This document shows positions 13,358-20,688 of a stretch of DNA of 20,688 bases, piece after piece. Location of the stretch: the NCBI GenBank assembly GCA_905204935.1, contig CAJLBJ010000028.1, positions 1 to 20,688 of the forward strand. Reading direction: 5' to 3'. The position numbers and the translations under genes were made by a program. This DNA comes from an uncultured Lactobacillus sp. Lineage in GTDB: Bacteria; Bacillota; Bacilli; Lactobacillales; Lactobacillaceae. The notes below the pieces were generated by a model. That model made no database searches, was not told the origin of the DNA, and was given only the letters and a program-made list of their open reading frames with translations. Each line of letters opens with the position of its first letter. The first letter of the stretch is position 1.

Positions 13358-14737
13358 CTATCTCTTTTCTTTTTTTGTCATAGCAAATAAAACTGCTGGT
13401 AAAATTAGATATCCAATTACCATTGCAATGATGGCATACCAGTTTGCATGTGCTTTCCCAGCTGCATCAGGCAATGTAAATTGTCCTACCCAGTCGAATT
13501 TTATTAATAAGAAACCTGTTAAACCAACAGAAATGAATGGTAACAAGACATCTGTGAGCCAGTTTTTAGACACATTTTCCAAAACAGGTTCTGCATTTTT
13601 TCCATAAAAGAAGCAAATTACCCCGACTGGAACGACTAAATATTGTACAAAACGTGAAATTGAACTCAAAACAATAATACTTGTCATGTTGTATTTAAAT
13701 GCCATCGGAATAACGATTGCAATCAATGCAGTAATCATAAACGCACGCAAAGGAAAATCCTTACTTGTTCGTTTAGCAAACCATTGCGGAATTTGATTTT
13801 CATTAGCCATCGCTTCTAACACACGTGGGGTTAAAAACGATGCCGCCACGTTAATTCCAAACATTGAAATCAATGCACCATATAAAATGATGTTGCGAAT
13901 GATCACATTATCAAAAATCGCTACTAACGCTACTACTTCTTTAGTTTCAACAATCGCTTTAGGGTTTAAAACCATTGCGACTAAAACAATCCCAATATAG
14001 ATAGCAGCAATGATTAAGATGGCTAATGGAATTGCTTTAGGTAGATTTTTTTGTGGTTCTTGCATATCTTCTGAACCACTAGCTACACTTTCAAAACCAG
14101 TAAAAGCATAAAACGCTGCGATTGTTGCCGTTACAAAAATGGACGTATTCATCGGTGCAATCAACGGTTGACCAGCTGCATTTTTCAAAAGATTGATATC
14201 TGCAAAATGATTTTGTCCTGTTGAAATCAATAAATAAATCCCAGCAATAATCGTTGTCACCAAGGCAAATAATTTCCCTAGAGTTGATAGATTATTGATA
14301 AATTCAAATACTTTGGCACCCAACAAATGAATCAATAATAAGACAATCATCAAACCAATAAACCCATAGGTGACTAACCAAAAATCTGTGCTATCTAAAC
14401 CAAAGATAGATAAGACTGTTTTGACAACCCCCGTTGCTAAAACTCCCCACGCGATACTAGCTGCTACAAATCGCGTAATTCCTACATAAAATCCTACATT
14501 TTCCCCAAACGCTGCTTTAGCATAAGCATATGCAGCTCCACTTTTAGTTACATACTTGGCTGCTGCTGCAAACGTGATTGCTAAAACTGCTGCAAACAGC
14601 GCTGCCGTCAAATACACCCAGGCGGTCTTTGTCCCAGCCAACGTAACTACCGAACCTGGTGACAAGAAAATTCCTGAACCAATAATAGCGTTGACGGCCA
14701 ATAACACTATTGACCAAAAACCTAATTTCTTTTTCAT
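13358..14737 (-). CDS. APC family amino acid permease
   Basis: 459 residues with about twelve membrane helices. The N-terminal 'GFWSIVLLAVNAIIGSGIFLSPGSVV' carries the helix-1 GSGIF substrate-binding motif, and 'FYAFTGFESVASGSEDMQEPQKNLPKAIPLA' is the conserved helix-6 region of the amino acid-polyamine-organocation superfamily. It should import or exchange an amino acid in the cytoplasmic membrane. Its ATG overlaps the stop of the upstream GATase gene (ATGA), and RidA follows 12 bases on. The substrate is not readable; neighbours point to a sulfur or gamma-glutamyl amino acid. Confidence 0.93.
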   Translation of the reverse strand: MKKKLGFWSIVLLAVNAIIGSGIFLSPGSVVTLAGTKTAWVYLTAALFAAVLAITFAAAAKYVTKSGAAYAYAKAAFGENVGFYVGITRFVAASIAWGVLATGVVKTVLSIFGLDSTDFWLVTYGFIGLMIVLLLIHLLGAKVFEFINNLSTLGKLFALVTTIIAGIYLLISTGQNHFADINLLKNAAGQPLIAPMNTSIFVTATIAAFYAFTGFESVASGSEDMQEPQKNLPKAIPLAILIIAAIYIGIVLVAMVLNPKAIVETKEVVALVAIFDNVIIRNIILYGALISMFGINVAASFLTPRVLEAMANENQIPQWFAKRTSKDFPLRAFMITALIAIVIPMAFKYNMTSIIVLSSISRFVQYLVVPVGVICFFYGKNAEPVLENVSKNWLTDVLLPFISVGLTGFLLIKFDWVGQFTLPDAAGKAHANWYAIIAMVIGYLILPAVLFAMTKKEKR

Positions 14738-15471
14738 TGTATTCTCCCCTGCTCTGCTTTACCTACCAAGTCATCAAACAACGCTTGCATCGTATCATCA
14801 ACTGCATGCATCATTTCTGGATGCCACTGAACTGCGACTAACAAATGATCTTTACTCTCTACTGCTTCAACCACATTATCTTTAGCTCTTGCGCTAACAA
14901 TTAAGTTTTCTGCAACATCTTTAATAACCTGATGATGAAATGAATTAACCATCATTTCATCTGTCCTAACAATCTTTTCAAGATAAGAATCTGCAACAAC
15001 ATTTACCGTATGCGTAGCTTGTGTTGGATTATGACCTTGCCAATGCTTCAAACATTCTTGTGGTGCATAACTTAAATCTTGATACATGCTTCCGCCTAAA
15101 AAAGCATTGATAATTTGAAATCCTCTGCAAATTCCTAAAACTGGAATTTGTTTTTCTTGCGCTAACTCTAATAATTTAAAATCAAACAAATCCCGTTTAA
15201 GCAAGGTTTCACCCAATTTTTGTTGTGGTTCTTCTTTATAAAAATAAGGTGTAACATCATGGCCCCCAGTCATAATCAACCCATCTAAAAATTCAACTTG
15301 GTCGTGTAAAACATCAGTTTTATCATTCATTGGAATAATAAAAGGTACCCCACCTGCTTGGATTACTGCTTTAACATAATCCTCATTGACATAACAACGT
15401 GTATATCCCGGAAACATTCCACCCTGGTCTACAATAATGCTTCCAGAAATCCCAATAATTGGCTTATACAT
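14734..15471 (-). CDS. Class I glutamine amidotransferase-like hydrolase (peptidase C26, PuuD-like)
   Basis: 245 residues with the gamma-glutamyl hydrolase fold. The nucleophile is C115 in 'VLGICRGFQIINAFLGGSMYQDL', and the His-Glu pair is H217 and E219 in 'VAVQWHPEMM'; 'DGLIMTGGHDVTPYFY' is the oxyanion-side loop. Relatives cleave gamma-glutamyl bonds, for example gamma-glutamyl-GABA (PuuD). The frame opens at a GTG (15480), but that lies against the AGAGGGG site; the ATG at 15471 is the better start. First gene of the operon with permease, RidA, PLP enzyme and regulator, so it may release an amino acid from a gamma-glutamyl conjugate for the enzyme downstream. No polyamine genes are present, so true PuuD function is doubtful. 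Confidence 0.9.
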   Translation of the reverse strand: MYKPIIGISGSIIVDQGGMFPGYTRCYVNEDYVKAVIQAGGVPFIIPMNDKTDVLHDQVEFLDGLIMTGGHDVTPYFYKEEPQQKLGETLLKRDLFDFKLLELAQEKQIPVLGICRGFQIINAFLGGSMYQDLSYAPQECLKHWQGHNPTQATHTVNVVADSYLEKIVRTDEMMVNSFHHQVIKDVAENLIVSARAKDNVVEAVESKDHLLVAVQWHPEMMHAVDDTMQALFDDLVGKAEQGRIQ

Positions 15472-15506
15472 AAGCTCCACCCCTCTTTATAATTTTTTAT
15501 ACCACA

Positions 15507-15535
15507 AATATAATATGTTATAAAATATTTTGCAA
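15507..15535 (-). promoter_or_regulatory. Promoter of the GATase-permease-RidA-PLP-regulator operon
   Basis: Minus-strand TTGCAA (15530-15535), 17-base spacer, TATATT (15507-15512), 36 bases before the ATG at 15471. Confidence 0.72.
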
Positions 15536-15544
15536 GCGTTTTTT
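15530..15544. promoter_or_regulatory. Candidate cre (CcpA) site
   Basis: TTGCAAGCGTTTTTT on the plus strand fits the loose cre consensus WTGNAANCGNWNNCW at all but one fixed position. It overlaps the -35, where binding would repress transcription. Confidence 0.35.
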
Positions 15545-15550
15545 TGAAAT

Positions 15551-15565
15551 GATTTTCTAAAATTT
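15551..15565. promoter_or_regulatory. Candidate CodY box
   Basis: GATTTTCTAAAATTT has three mismatches to AATTTTCWGAAAATT and lies 15 bases upstream of the -35 of the amino-acid operon. In such AT-rich DNA chance matches are common. Confidence 0.35.
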
Positions 15566-15610
15566 TTTAGTTTATATGAAAAACACTTTACCTACCTTTG
15601 TCAAATAAGT

Positions 15611-15647
15611 AAAAAAACGAGGAAAGCTTAAAACTTTCCTCGTTTTT
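15611..15647 (-). terminator. Intrinsic terminator of the uspA-like gene
   Basis: Perfect stem AAAAACGAGGAAAG (15613-15626) / CTTTCCTCGTTTTT (15634-15647), 7-base loop; on the minus strand it ends in a T7 run. It follows the stop codon by two bases and also separates this gene from the amino-acid operon. Confidence 0.92.
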
Positions 15648-15649
15648 AA

Positions 15650-16108
15650 CTACTCAAACTTAGCGACTAAAACATCACAGCCTGCATTTTGAATAACGTA
15701 AGCTGCTACAGAGCCGACAACCATTCGTTGAATGAAGTTTTTGCCCGTCGAACCTACAATTAAGAGATCATTTTGATACTCAGGTTGAAAGTCATGTACA
15801 ATCACTGTTTTAGGATTACCAAAACGCAAATGCACGTGAACTTTCGCCGCATCTAGATGGTATTGCTCCACTAGTTGTGTGTTTAAATCAAACATATATT
15901 GTTCATTAGCCTGTTCTAATTCATAAACCTTAGCACCATCTAACGCAATCCCCGCTCCACCGTATTCTAACGCGTTAATATCAATAACTCGTAAAATATC
16001 CAGATGCGCTTGTGGGTTACGTTTAACAATTTCAATCGCATGTTCCAATGCGATCTGTGCTCCTTTTGAACCGTCAACAGCAACTAATATTCGTTGATAA
16101 TTTGACAT
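15650..16108 (-). CDS. Universal stress protein, UspA family
   Basis: 152 residues, one Usp domain. It begins 'YQRILVAVDGSKGAQIALEHA' and ends with the ATP-binding pattern 'VGSTGKNFIQRMVVGSVAAYVIQ' (G119, G122, G132, S133), so it is likely of the nucleotide-binding UspFG/MJ0577 type, acting in the cytosol under starvation or acid stress. The frame extends to a TTG at 16129, but GGGGTG seven bases before the ATG at 16108 marks the start. It has its own promoter (TTGCAT, 17 bases, TATATT at 16156-16184) placed just after the beta-galactosidase stop codon, with no terminator in between. Confidence 0.93.
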   Translation of the reverse strand: MSNYQRILVAVDGSKGAQIALEHAIEIVKRNPQAHLDILRVIDINALEYGGAGIALDGAKVYELEQANEQYMFDLNTQLVEQYHLDAAKVHVHLRFGNPKTVIVHDFQPEYQNDLLIVGSTGKNFIQRMVVGSVAAYVIQNAGCDVLVAKFE

Positions 16109-16155
16109 TATAAACACCCCATTTTTCAAGAAATCTAATCTCTTCTCTTACGTTT

Positions 16156-16184
16156 AATATATTCTTTTCATCGTAAAAATGCAA
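16156..16184 (-). promoter_or_regulatory. Promoter of the uspA-like gene
   Basis: Minus-strand TTGCAT (16179-16184), 17-base spacer, TATATT (16156-16161), close to consensus. Confidence 0.7.
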
Positions 16185-16188
16185 ACAT

Positions 16189-19100
16189 TTACCCTTTTTT
16201 ACGCAATAATAGCCACCCCACTACAGCGCCTAGACTCAAACTTGCTCCTAAAATCACTGCTTGAGGCCAGTTTGTTTGACCCGTTTTTGGTAATTTACCT
16301 GTTGCTTTTTTGTTAACCGTAAAATGATTATCAGGTGTCTTAGGCGGATTTTTATCACCAACTAATTGTGGTTGATCTGGTGTTGGTGTAGTTAAATCGC
16401 CTTGTCCTGGATTTTGTGGTTGATTATCAGCTGGTTTTTGATACTTATTAACAATCGTATACGTCGTTGTTTGTTGATGATCTTCTGATGTCACTAAGAC
16501 TTTGGTTGTTTTATCATCTAACTTAGCAACTGTTACCGCTGAATTTGCCTGTGGATCATCTTGATAAGTTACCGCTAATTCATCTGGGGTATTAACTTCA
16601 AAATTCAAATCAGCTTGTCTTGTTTTAAGCAATTCTTGTCCATTTACCTTAAGCGAAGCCAATGTAGCTGTACTATTAGCTTGTGGTTGTTGTACATAAG
16701 GATAAACTTCAACTTCTGTAAATCCGATTGATTTTCCTGGTGCCGGATTTTTTACCCAGATACGCAATTTCTTAGTTGTTACTGGTTTAATAAATCCATA
16801 CGGTGTATCTCCACTTGTATAACTAACTTGCGTAATATTTGAGGCTTCTATTTTTTCCCATTTTTGGGTTGCTTCATCAAAGTATTCAAAATGAATATTT
16901 TGTGGACCTGGTAAAGTTGAACCTGCACTATCAGTAAAGTGATACAACTTCAAATTATTGATTGGATAGTCATTTTTCCACTCAAATTGAACATAAGTCT
17001 GAGCAACACTCTTATCATCTTTTAACGACCAATTAGTCCAACGTTGACTAGTATCTGTCCCATTATTAGTAACTCCATTAGTCAATGCATCTAAAGAATC
17101 ACTGATTGGTGTCGTTTGCTTGTCAACTATTTTGCCATCTGTTGTTTGATAACCATTAGTTACTTTAGGTTTATCATTATCTAAACGTGCAATATTTTTT
17201 GGATTATCTGCAGGTTTAACGACACGAATACTTGCGGTTACTGGATATGTTTTACCATAAACATTAGCCGTTCCTTGAATTTTTTGAATTCCTAATTGAC
17301 TAATATCTAAGGTTGGCGTTTGCCAAGTTACATTAACCGCAACACTTGGTTTGCCCGTTGCATCCACACTCTTTAATTGAGTCGGTAAAGTTAAATCTTG
17401 TTGGCTTTGCACCGCCATTGCAGAATAATTTTGCACAGTAACAAGTGGTGAAATCACATTGATAGTAATTTGCGGTTTCACGTCTGTACCTTCAATTTGT
17501 CCTTGAAGTGTAAATGATCCGACTTTACCCAATTGACTTTGATCGTATTTATCCCAAATTACCGCCGTTTGCTTGCTTGAACCATCACTATAATTTAACG
17601 TCAGCGTTTCTGGCAAAGTTAATTGCGCATTTGGATAAAGATAGTAATTCTTAGCTAACTCATAACTCTTAATATATACTGGTGTTGTTTGTGGCGGCTG
17701 TTTAGCTTGAATGCTTACTTTGGTTTTGGTTAATCCATCAGCACTAATTTCAACGTTAATTTGTCCGGCTTGTTTAGTTGCTTGTACAATAGCTAATGCT
17801 TTACCATTAAATGCTTTGCGACTTGTTGCTTGATAACTATCTATATCAGTAGGATTTCCGTTATCTACACCAACCAACTTACCTTGCCCTGTTACATTAA
17901 AATTAATTCGATTATCTGCAGCAGATACAAAGTTCCCATCTTTATCTAATACATCAACACTGACATAAGCTAAGGCACGCCCATCAGCCGTAATTTCAGT
18001 ATGATCTACCGTTGCTTTGAGCTGGGTTGCTTGACTTGAAGTTTTGACTTCCTTACGTCCTACTGCATCTTTAGTAATGTCATTTCCTTTTTCATCATAG
18101 ATTTTCGCACTCAAAGTTCCAGCTTGCCAGTTAACCTTAAAAGTTGGATATGGTTTGCCATTATCAAAGGTTTGATAGGTATAACCCGCATCGGTAGTAT
18201 GCTTTGTCGCAGTTTGCGTACCAATTTTTTGACCATTCAAATAAAGCTCAACTTTATACGCATCCGTATAAACATCAACTTGAACCTTACCATCCTTGTC
18301 TTTGACAATCTCATTATCATTCCAAGTTGACATTAGGCTTAAAGTATGGGAATCATGATTCCAGATACTGCGATACAAATAATACGTATCCTTTGGGAAA
18401 CCAGCCGTATCTACAATTCCAAAATAAGATGACTTAGGCTTTGCCCCTTGTTGGCTCACACTACCTGTACTAATTCCATTCCAAGGCGTTGGCTCTCCAA
18501 TGTAGTCAAAACCGGTCCACACAAATTCACCGGCATTCCAGTCGTTTTCAATCACATATTTCCAAGCGTCACTTGCACTATCACCCCAACCAACCACGGC
18601 AGAATCATTATCGTATTCTGACATTTGTAAGTTTTTATCATCTTTGCCATAAGTGTTGTACACGCCTCGACTATGAATGGCTGAAGCTGTTTCAGAACCA
18701 TATAAAATCCAATCTGGATGTTGTTTGCGCACTTCTTCTAATTGTGCTGGCTTCTTATAGTTTTTTCCAACGACACCGCCAGCCTTAGTAATTAAATCAT
18801 TGATTTGATCTAGCGTCGCATTTCCTAATTGATTATCACCTAAAGTCACCGGCCGACTTTGATCAATTTGTTTAATCCAAGTAATTAAGTTATTAGCAAT
18901 ATTTGGATAATTAGAAGTATCACCTGTAGTCCCTTCAGTGATTTCATTACCTATTGACCACATGATTACCGATGGATCGTTTTTAGCACTATCGACCATT
19001 GCTTTTACATCAAATTCTGCCCAAGTCATATCTGGTCTGGCATTTAAAATTTGATTGTCTTGGCCGATTTTTTCATTAAAATGACTGCTATAGTCATTAA

Positions 19101-20403
19101 CATTACCGTTTTTATAAGCTGTCCAATCATCAAAAGCTTCATCGATGACTAACATCCCATACTTGTTAGCCATTTGAATCAAAACAGGTGAAGCTGGATT
19201 ATGAGTTGAGCGAATCGCATTTGCACCCATCTCTTTTAAAATCTTAACTTGACGTTCAATCGCACTTGGATTTGCCACGGCACCTAACGCACCTTGATCA
19301 TGGTGCATACTTACGCCTTGTAGCTTCATCTTTTTACCATTCAAATAAAAACCAGTTTCACGATCAAATTTATAATATCTAAATCCATAAGTGGTTGTGT
19401 ACGTATCAATTGGTTTTTGATCTTGCAAAATGGTCGTTTTAATCGTGTATAAATATGGATTATCTGGTTGCCATAATGTCGGTTTAGTTACCTTTAAATT
19501 TTGCGCAACCGTTGTAGTTTGCTGTTGTTCTAAGCTTTGGCTAGAACTAGTTTGACTTGCAACTACTTGGTTGTTTTTATCTAATAACTCTTGTTTTACA
19601 CTAAATGTTTTTGTGCTTTGATCATCGTTTTGTACTTTGGTTTGTAAGTTTAATGTCACATTTTGTTGATCTTGCGCTAAATTAGGTGTTGTTGCTTGAA
19701 CACCATTATAGGCAACATGTAATTTATCACTAACCGTTAGATGGACATCGCGATAAATCCCACTTCCTGAATACCAACGACTACTTGGAATTTTATTATT
19801 GGTCTTAACTGCCAATACATTTGTTGTTTTTCCGTCACATATTAAATCTTTAGTCAAATCAAAGGCAAATGGACTATAACCATTTGGATGAATCCCTAAC
19901 TTTTTACCGTTTAAATAAACTTCCGTATTCATATATGCGCCATCAAATTCAAGCACAATTTGTTTATCTTGATATTTTTGCGGTAAAACAAAGCTCTTAC
20001 GGTACCATTGAATTCCTCCAGGATAAAAACCACTTTCTGCTTCGTTTGATTCACTGACTTTTTGCGAAATACTATAATCGTTTGGCAAATCAATTACTTT
20101 CCAAGCAGAATCATCTAGATTAGTATCCTGTCCTTGATCAACATCGCCTAAATGAATCTTCCAGTTATCATCAAATAAAACTGTACGCTCATTATCACCC
20201 AAAAGATTCACATCAACAGTTTCTTTAGGAGATGTTAATACATTATCACTATCCTTGGCTAGATCCATTGGTTGATAACCCTCCTCTTTTGAGGTAACGC
20301 TTTCATTTAACCCTACAGCTTTAATGCTAGCCAAGCTAGGATAAAAACTTCCTACAGTTAAGCATGCCGTCGCTACCACAGTTACAAACTTCTTATTTAG
20401 CAT
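16189..20403 (-). CDS. Cell-wall-anchored GH2 beta-galactosidase, multidomain
   Basis: 1404 residues. A signal peptide (about 1-29, 'KKFVTVVATACLTVG' core) is followed by the GH2 sugar-binding domain (about 72-228), an Ig-like GH2 domain (about 230-340) and the TIM barrel (about 345-680) with the acid/base E487 in 'MWSIGNEITEG' and the nucleophile E571 in 'ILYGSETASAIHSRG'. Then come a DUF4982-like region (685-780), an invasin-like Ig domain (790-900), two group-4 bacterial Ig domains (909-984, 986-1062), a discoidin/F5-8C-like module (1070-1236), a further small repeat-like domain (1245-1320), a proline-rich wall spacer, and the sortase signal LPKTG (1371-1375) with a membrane helix and RKKG tail. 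It should release galactose from lactose, oligosaccharides or host glycans at the cell surface. The frame extends 14 codons upstream; AGGGGA six bases before the ATG at 20403 decides the start. Confidence 0.94.
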   Translation of the reverse strand: MLNKKFVTVVATACLTVGSFYPSLASIKAVGLNESVTSKEEGYQPMDLAKDSDNVLTSPKETVDVNLLGDNERTVLFDDNWKIHLGDVDQGQDTNLDDSAWKVIDLPNDYSISQKVSESNEAESGFYPGGIQWYRKSFVLPQKYQDKQIVLEFDGAYMNTEVYLNGKKLGIHPNGYSPFAFDLTKDLICDGKTTNVLAVKTNNKIPSSRWYSGSGIYRDVHLTVSDKLHVAYNGVQATTPNLAQDQQNVTLNLQTKVQNDDQSTKTFSVKQELLDKNNQVVASQTSSSQSLEQQQTTTVAQNLKVTKPTLWQPDNPYLYTIKTTILQDQKPIDTYTTTYGFRYYKFDRETGFYLNGKKMKLQGVSMHHDQGALGAVANPSAIERQVKILKEMGANAIRSTHNPASPVLIQMANKYGMLVIDEAFDDWTAYKNGNVNDYSSHFNEKIGQDNQILNARPDMTWAEFDVKAMVDSAKNDPSVIMWSIGNEITEGTTGDTSNYPNIANNLITWIKQIDQSRPVTLGDNQLGNATLDQINDLITKAGGVVGKNYKKPAQLEEVRKQHPDWILYGSETASAIHSRGVYNTYGKDDKNLQMSEYDNDSAVVGWGDSASDAWKYVIENDWNAGEFVWTGFDYIGEPTPWNGISTGSVSQQGAKPKSSYFGIVDTAGFPKDTYYLYRSIWNHDSHTLSLMSTWNDNEIVKDKDGKVQVDVYTDAYKVELYLNGQKIGTQTATKHTTDAGYTYQTFDNGKPYPTFKVNWQAGTLSAKIYDEKGNDITKDAVGRKEVKTSSQATQLKATVDHTEITADGRALAYVSVDVLDKDGNFVSAADNRINFNVTGQGKLVGVDNGNPTDIDSYQATSRKAFNGKALAIVQATKQAGQINVEISADGLTKTKVSIQAKQPPQTTPVYIKSYELAKNYYLYPNAQLTLPETLTLNYSDGSSKQTAVIWDKYDQSQLGKVGSFTLQGQIEGTDVKPQITINVISPLVTVQNYSAMAVQSQQDLTLPTQLKSVDATGKPSVAVNVTWQTPTLDISQLGIQKIQGTANVYGKTYPVTASIRVVKPADNPKNIARLDNDKPKVTNGYQTTDGKIVDKQTTPISDSLDALTNGVTNNGTDTSQRWTNWSLKDDKSVAQTYVQFEWKNDYPINNLKLYHFTDSAGSTLPGPQNIHFEYFDEATQKWEKIEASNITQVSYTSGDTPYGFIKPVTTKKLRIWVKNPAPGKSIGFTEVEVYPYVQQPQANSTATLASLKVNGQELLKTRQADLNFEVNTPDELAVTYQDDPQANSAVTVAKLDDKTTKVLVTSEDHQQTTTYTIVNKYQKPADNQPQNPGQGDLTTPTPDQPQLVGDKNPPKTPDNHFTVNKKATGKLPKTGQTNWPQAVILGASLSLGAVVGWLLLRKKG

Positions 20404-20432
20404 AAAATTTCCCCTAATTTTAAATTTCCTCA

Positions 20433-20462
20433 TTAATATTAACATACACGAATAAAACTCAA
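20433..20462 (-). promoter_or_regulatory. Weak promoter of the beta-galactosidase gene
   Basis: Minus-strand TTGAGT (20457-20462), 18-base spacer, TATTAA (20433-20438). An AT-only inverted repeat ATATTT-ATT-AAATAT (20475-20489) lies just upstream. Both elements are weak in AT-rich DNA. Confidence 0.35.
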
Positions 20463-20569
20463 CAATAAAAACTAATATTTATTAAATATAAAAATTACCG
20501 CTGAATTAAAAAAATAGCTTGAATCATGTTTTTATAAGTAACTTTAATCTATCTAAAAATAATGAAATA

Positions 20570-20593
20570 AGGCCCACCATTTCTAGTGAACCT
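20570..20593 (-). terminator. Terminator of the partial gene at the right edge
   Basis: Minus-strand stem AGGTTCAC (20586-20593) / GTGGGCCT (20570-20577) with eight pairs, two of them U-G, and an 8-base loop, followed by TATTTCATTATTTTT. Because of the U-G pairs it folds well only as minus-strand RNA. Confidence 0.6.
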
Positions 20594-20626
20594 CATCTCG
20601 CAATTTTAATAAGCAAAATCACTGAA

Positions 20627-20688
20627 TTATTTCTTATCTAACCATGAATGAGCGGTCTTTTCTAAGACTGCATTTAATTCTTCAATGT
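20627..20688 (-). CDS. C-terminal end of a gene entering from the right (partial)
   Basis: Nineteen residues ending 'EKTAHSWLDKK' before a TAA stop, read on the minus strand up to the window edge. The sense frame is open and a terminator-like hairpin follows at a plausible distance, so it is probably the tail of a real gene. Too little is visible for a family. Confidence 0.55.
   Translation of the reverse strand, partial: IEELNAVLEKTAHSWLDKK

Noticed and set aside
18489..18788. 99-codon plus-strand frame inside the beta-galactosidase gene
   Set aside because: Antisense to the catalytic domain coding region, with no start signals.
20475..20489. AT-only palindrome before the beta-galactosidase as an operator
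   Set aside because: Made only of A and T in very AT-rich DNA; expected by chance and not well placed over the promoter.

Overview
The window is AT-rich DNA from a low-GC Gram-positive bacterium, most likely a member of the Lactobacillales. The evidence is strong AGGAGG-type ribosome binding sites, SigA-like promoters, many intrinsic terminators, an LPXTG-anchored beta-galactosidase, a DUF969-DUF979-Pcp pyroglutamate operon and a QueH-type epoxyqueuosine reductase. The genus cannot be fixed from sequence alone. There are no rRNA or tRNA genes, no CRISPR array and no complete mobile element.

Layout. Position 1-51 is a strongly folded edge sequence, possibly the end of an IS200/IS605-type element or a terminator. 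Then, on the minus strand, comes a DHA2 drug exporter with its MarR regulator (52-1848), under a promoter with a palindrome in the spacer. Next is an NrtR-like Nudix/winged-helix regulator (minus), an uncharacterised 113-residue protein (plus), queH (minus) and a small two-helix membrane protein (plus). A plus-strand operon (4435-6743) carries two membrane subunits (DUF969, DUF979) and pyroglutamyl peptidase. A minus-strand operon (7271-8639) carries a cupin, a carboxymuconolactone-decarboxylase-like protein, a histidine phosphatase and a MerR regulator with its own 19-bp-spacer promoter; a LysR regulator is divergent from it. A plus-strand branched-chain aminotransferase follows a long leader.

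The most coherent and interesting unit is the minus-strand operon 15471-11139: class I GATase/C26 hydrolase, APC amino-acid permease, RidA, a cystathionine gamma-lyase-like PLP enzyme and a YheO/DauR-type regulator. The genes overlap or lie within a few bases of each other behind one clear promoter. This suggests import and breakdown of an amino acid or gamma-glutamyl compound, with RidA clearing the reactive enamine/imine. The PLP enzyme gene carries a one-base frameshift at an A5 tract (T5 on the plus strand), so as given it is broken or a sequencing error.

The right third is a universal stress protein gene and a 1404-residue secreted, sortase-anchored GH2 beta-galactosidase with several Ig-like domains and a discoidin-like module. 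At the right edge is the C-terminal tail of another minus-strand gene. Several starts were moved from the longest open frame to internal codons with good ribosome binding sites (MFS, DUF969, MerR, bcaT, GATase, UspA, beta-galactosidase).
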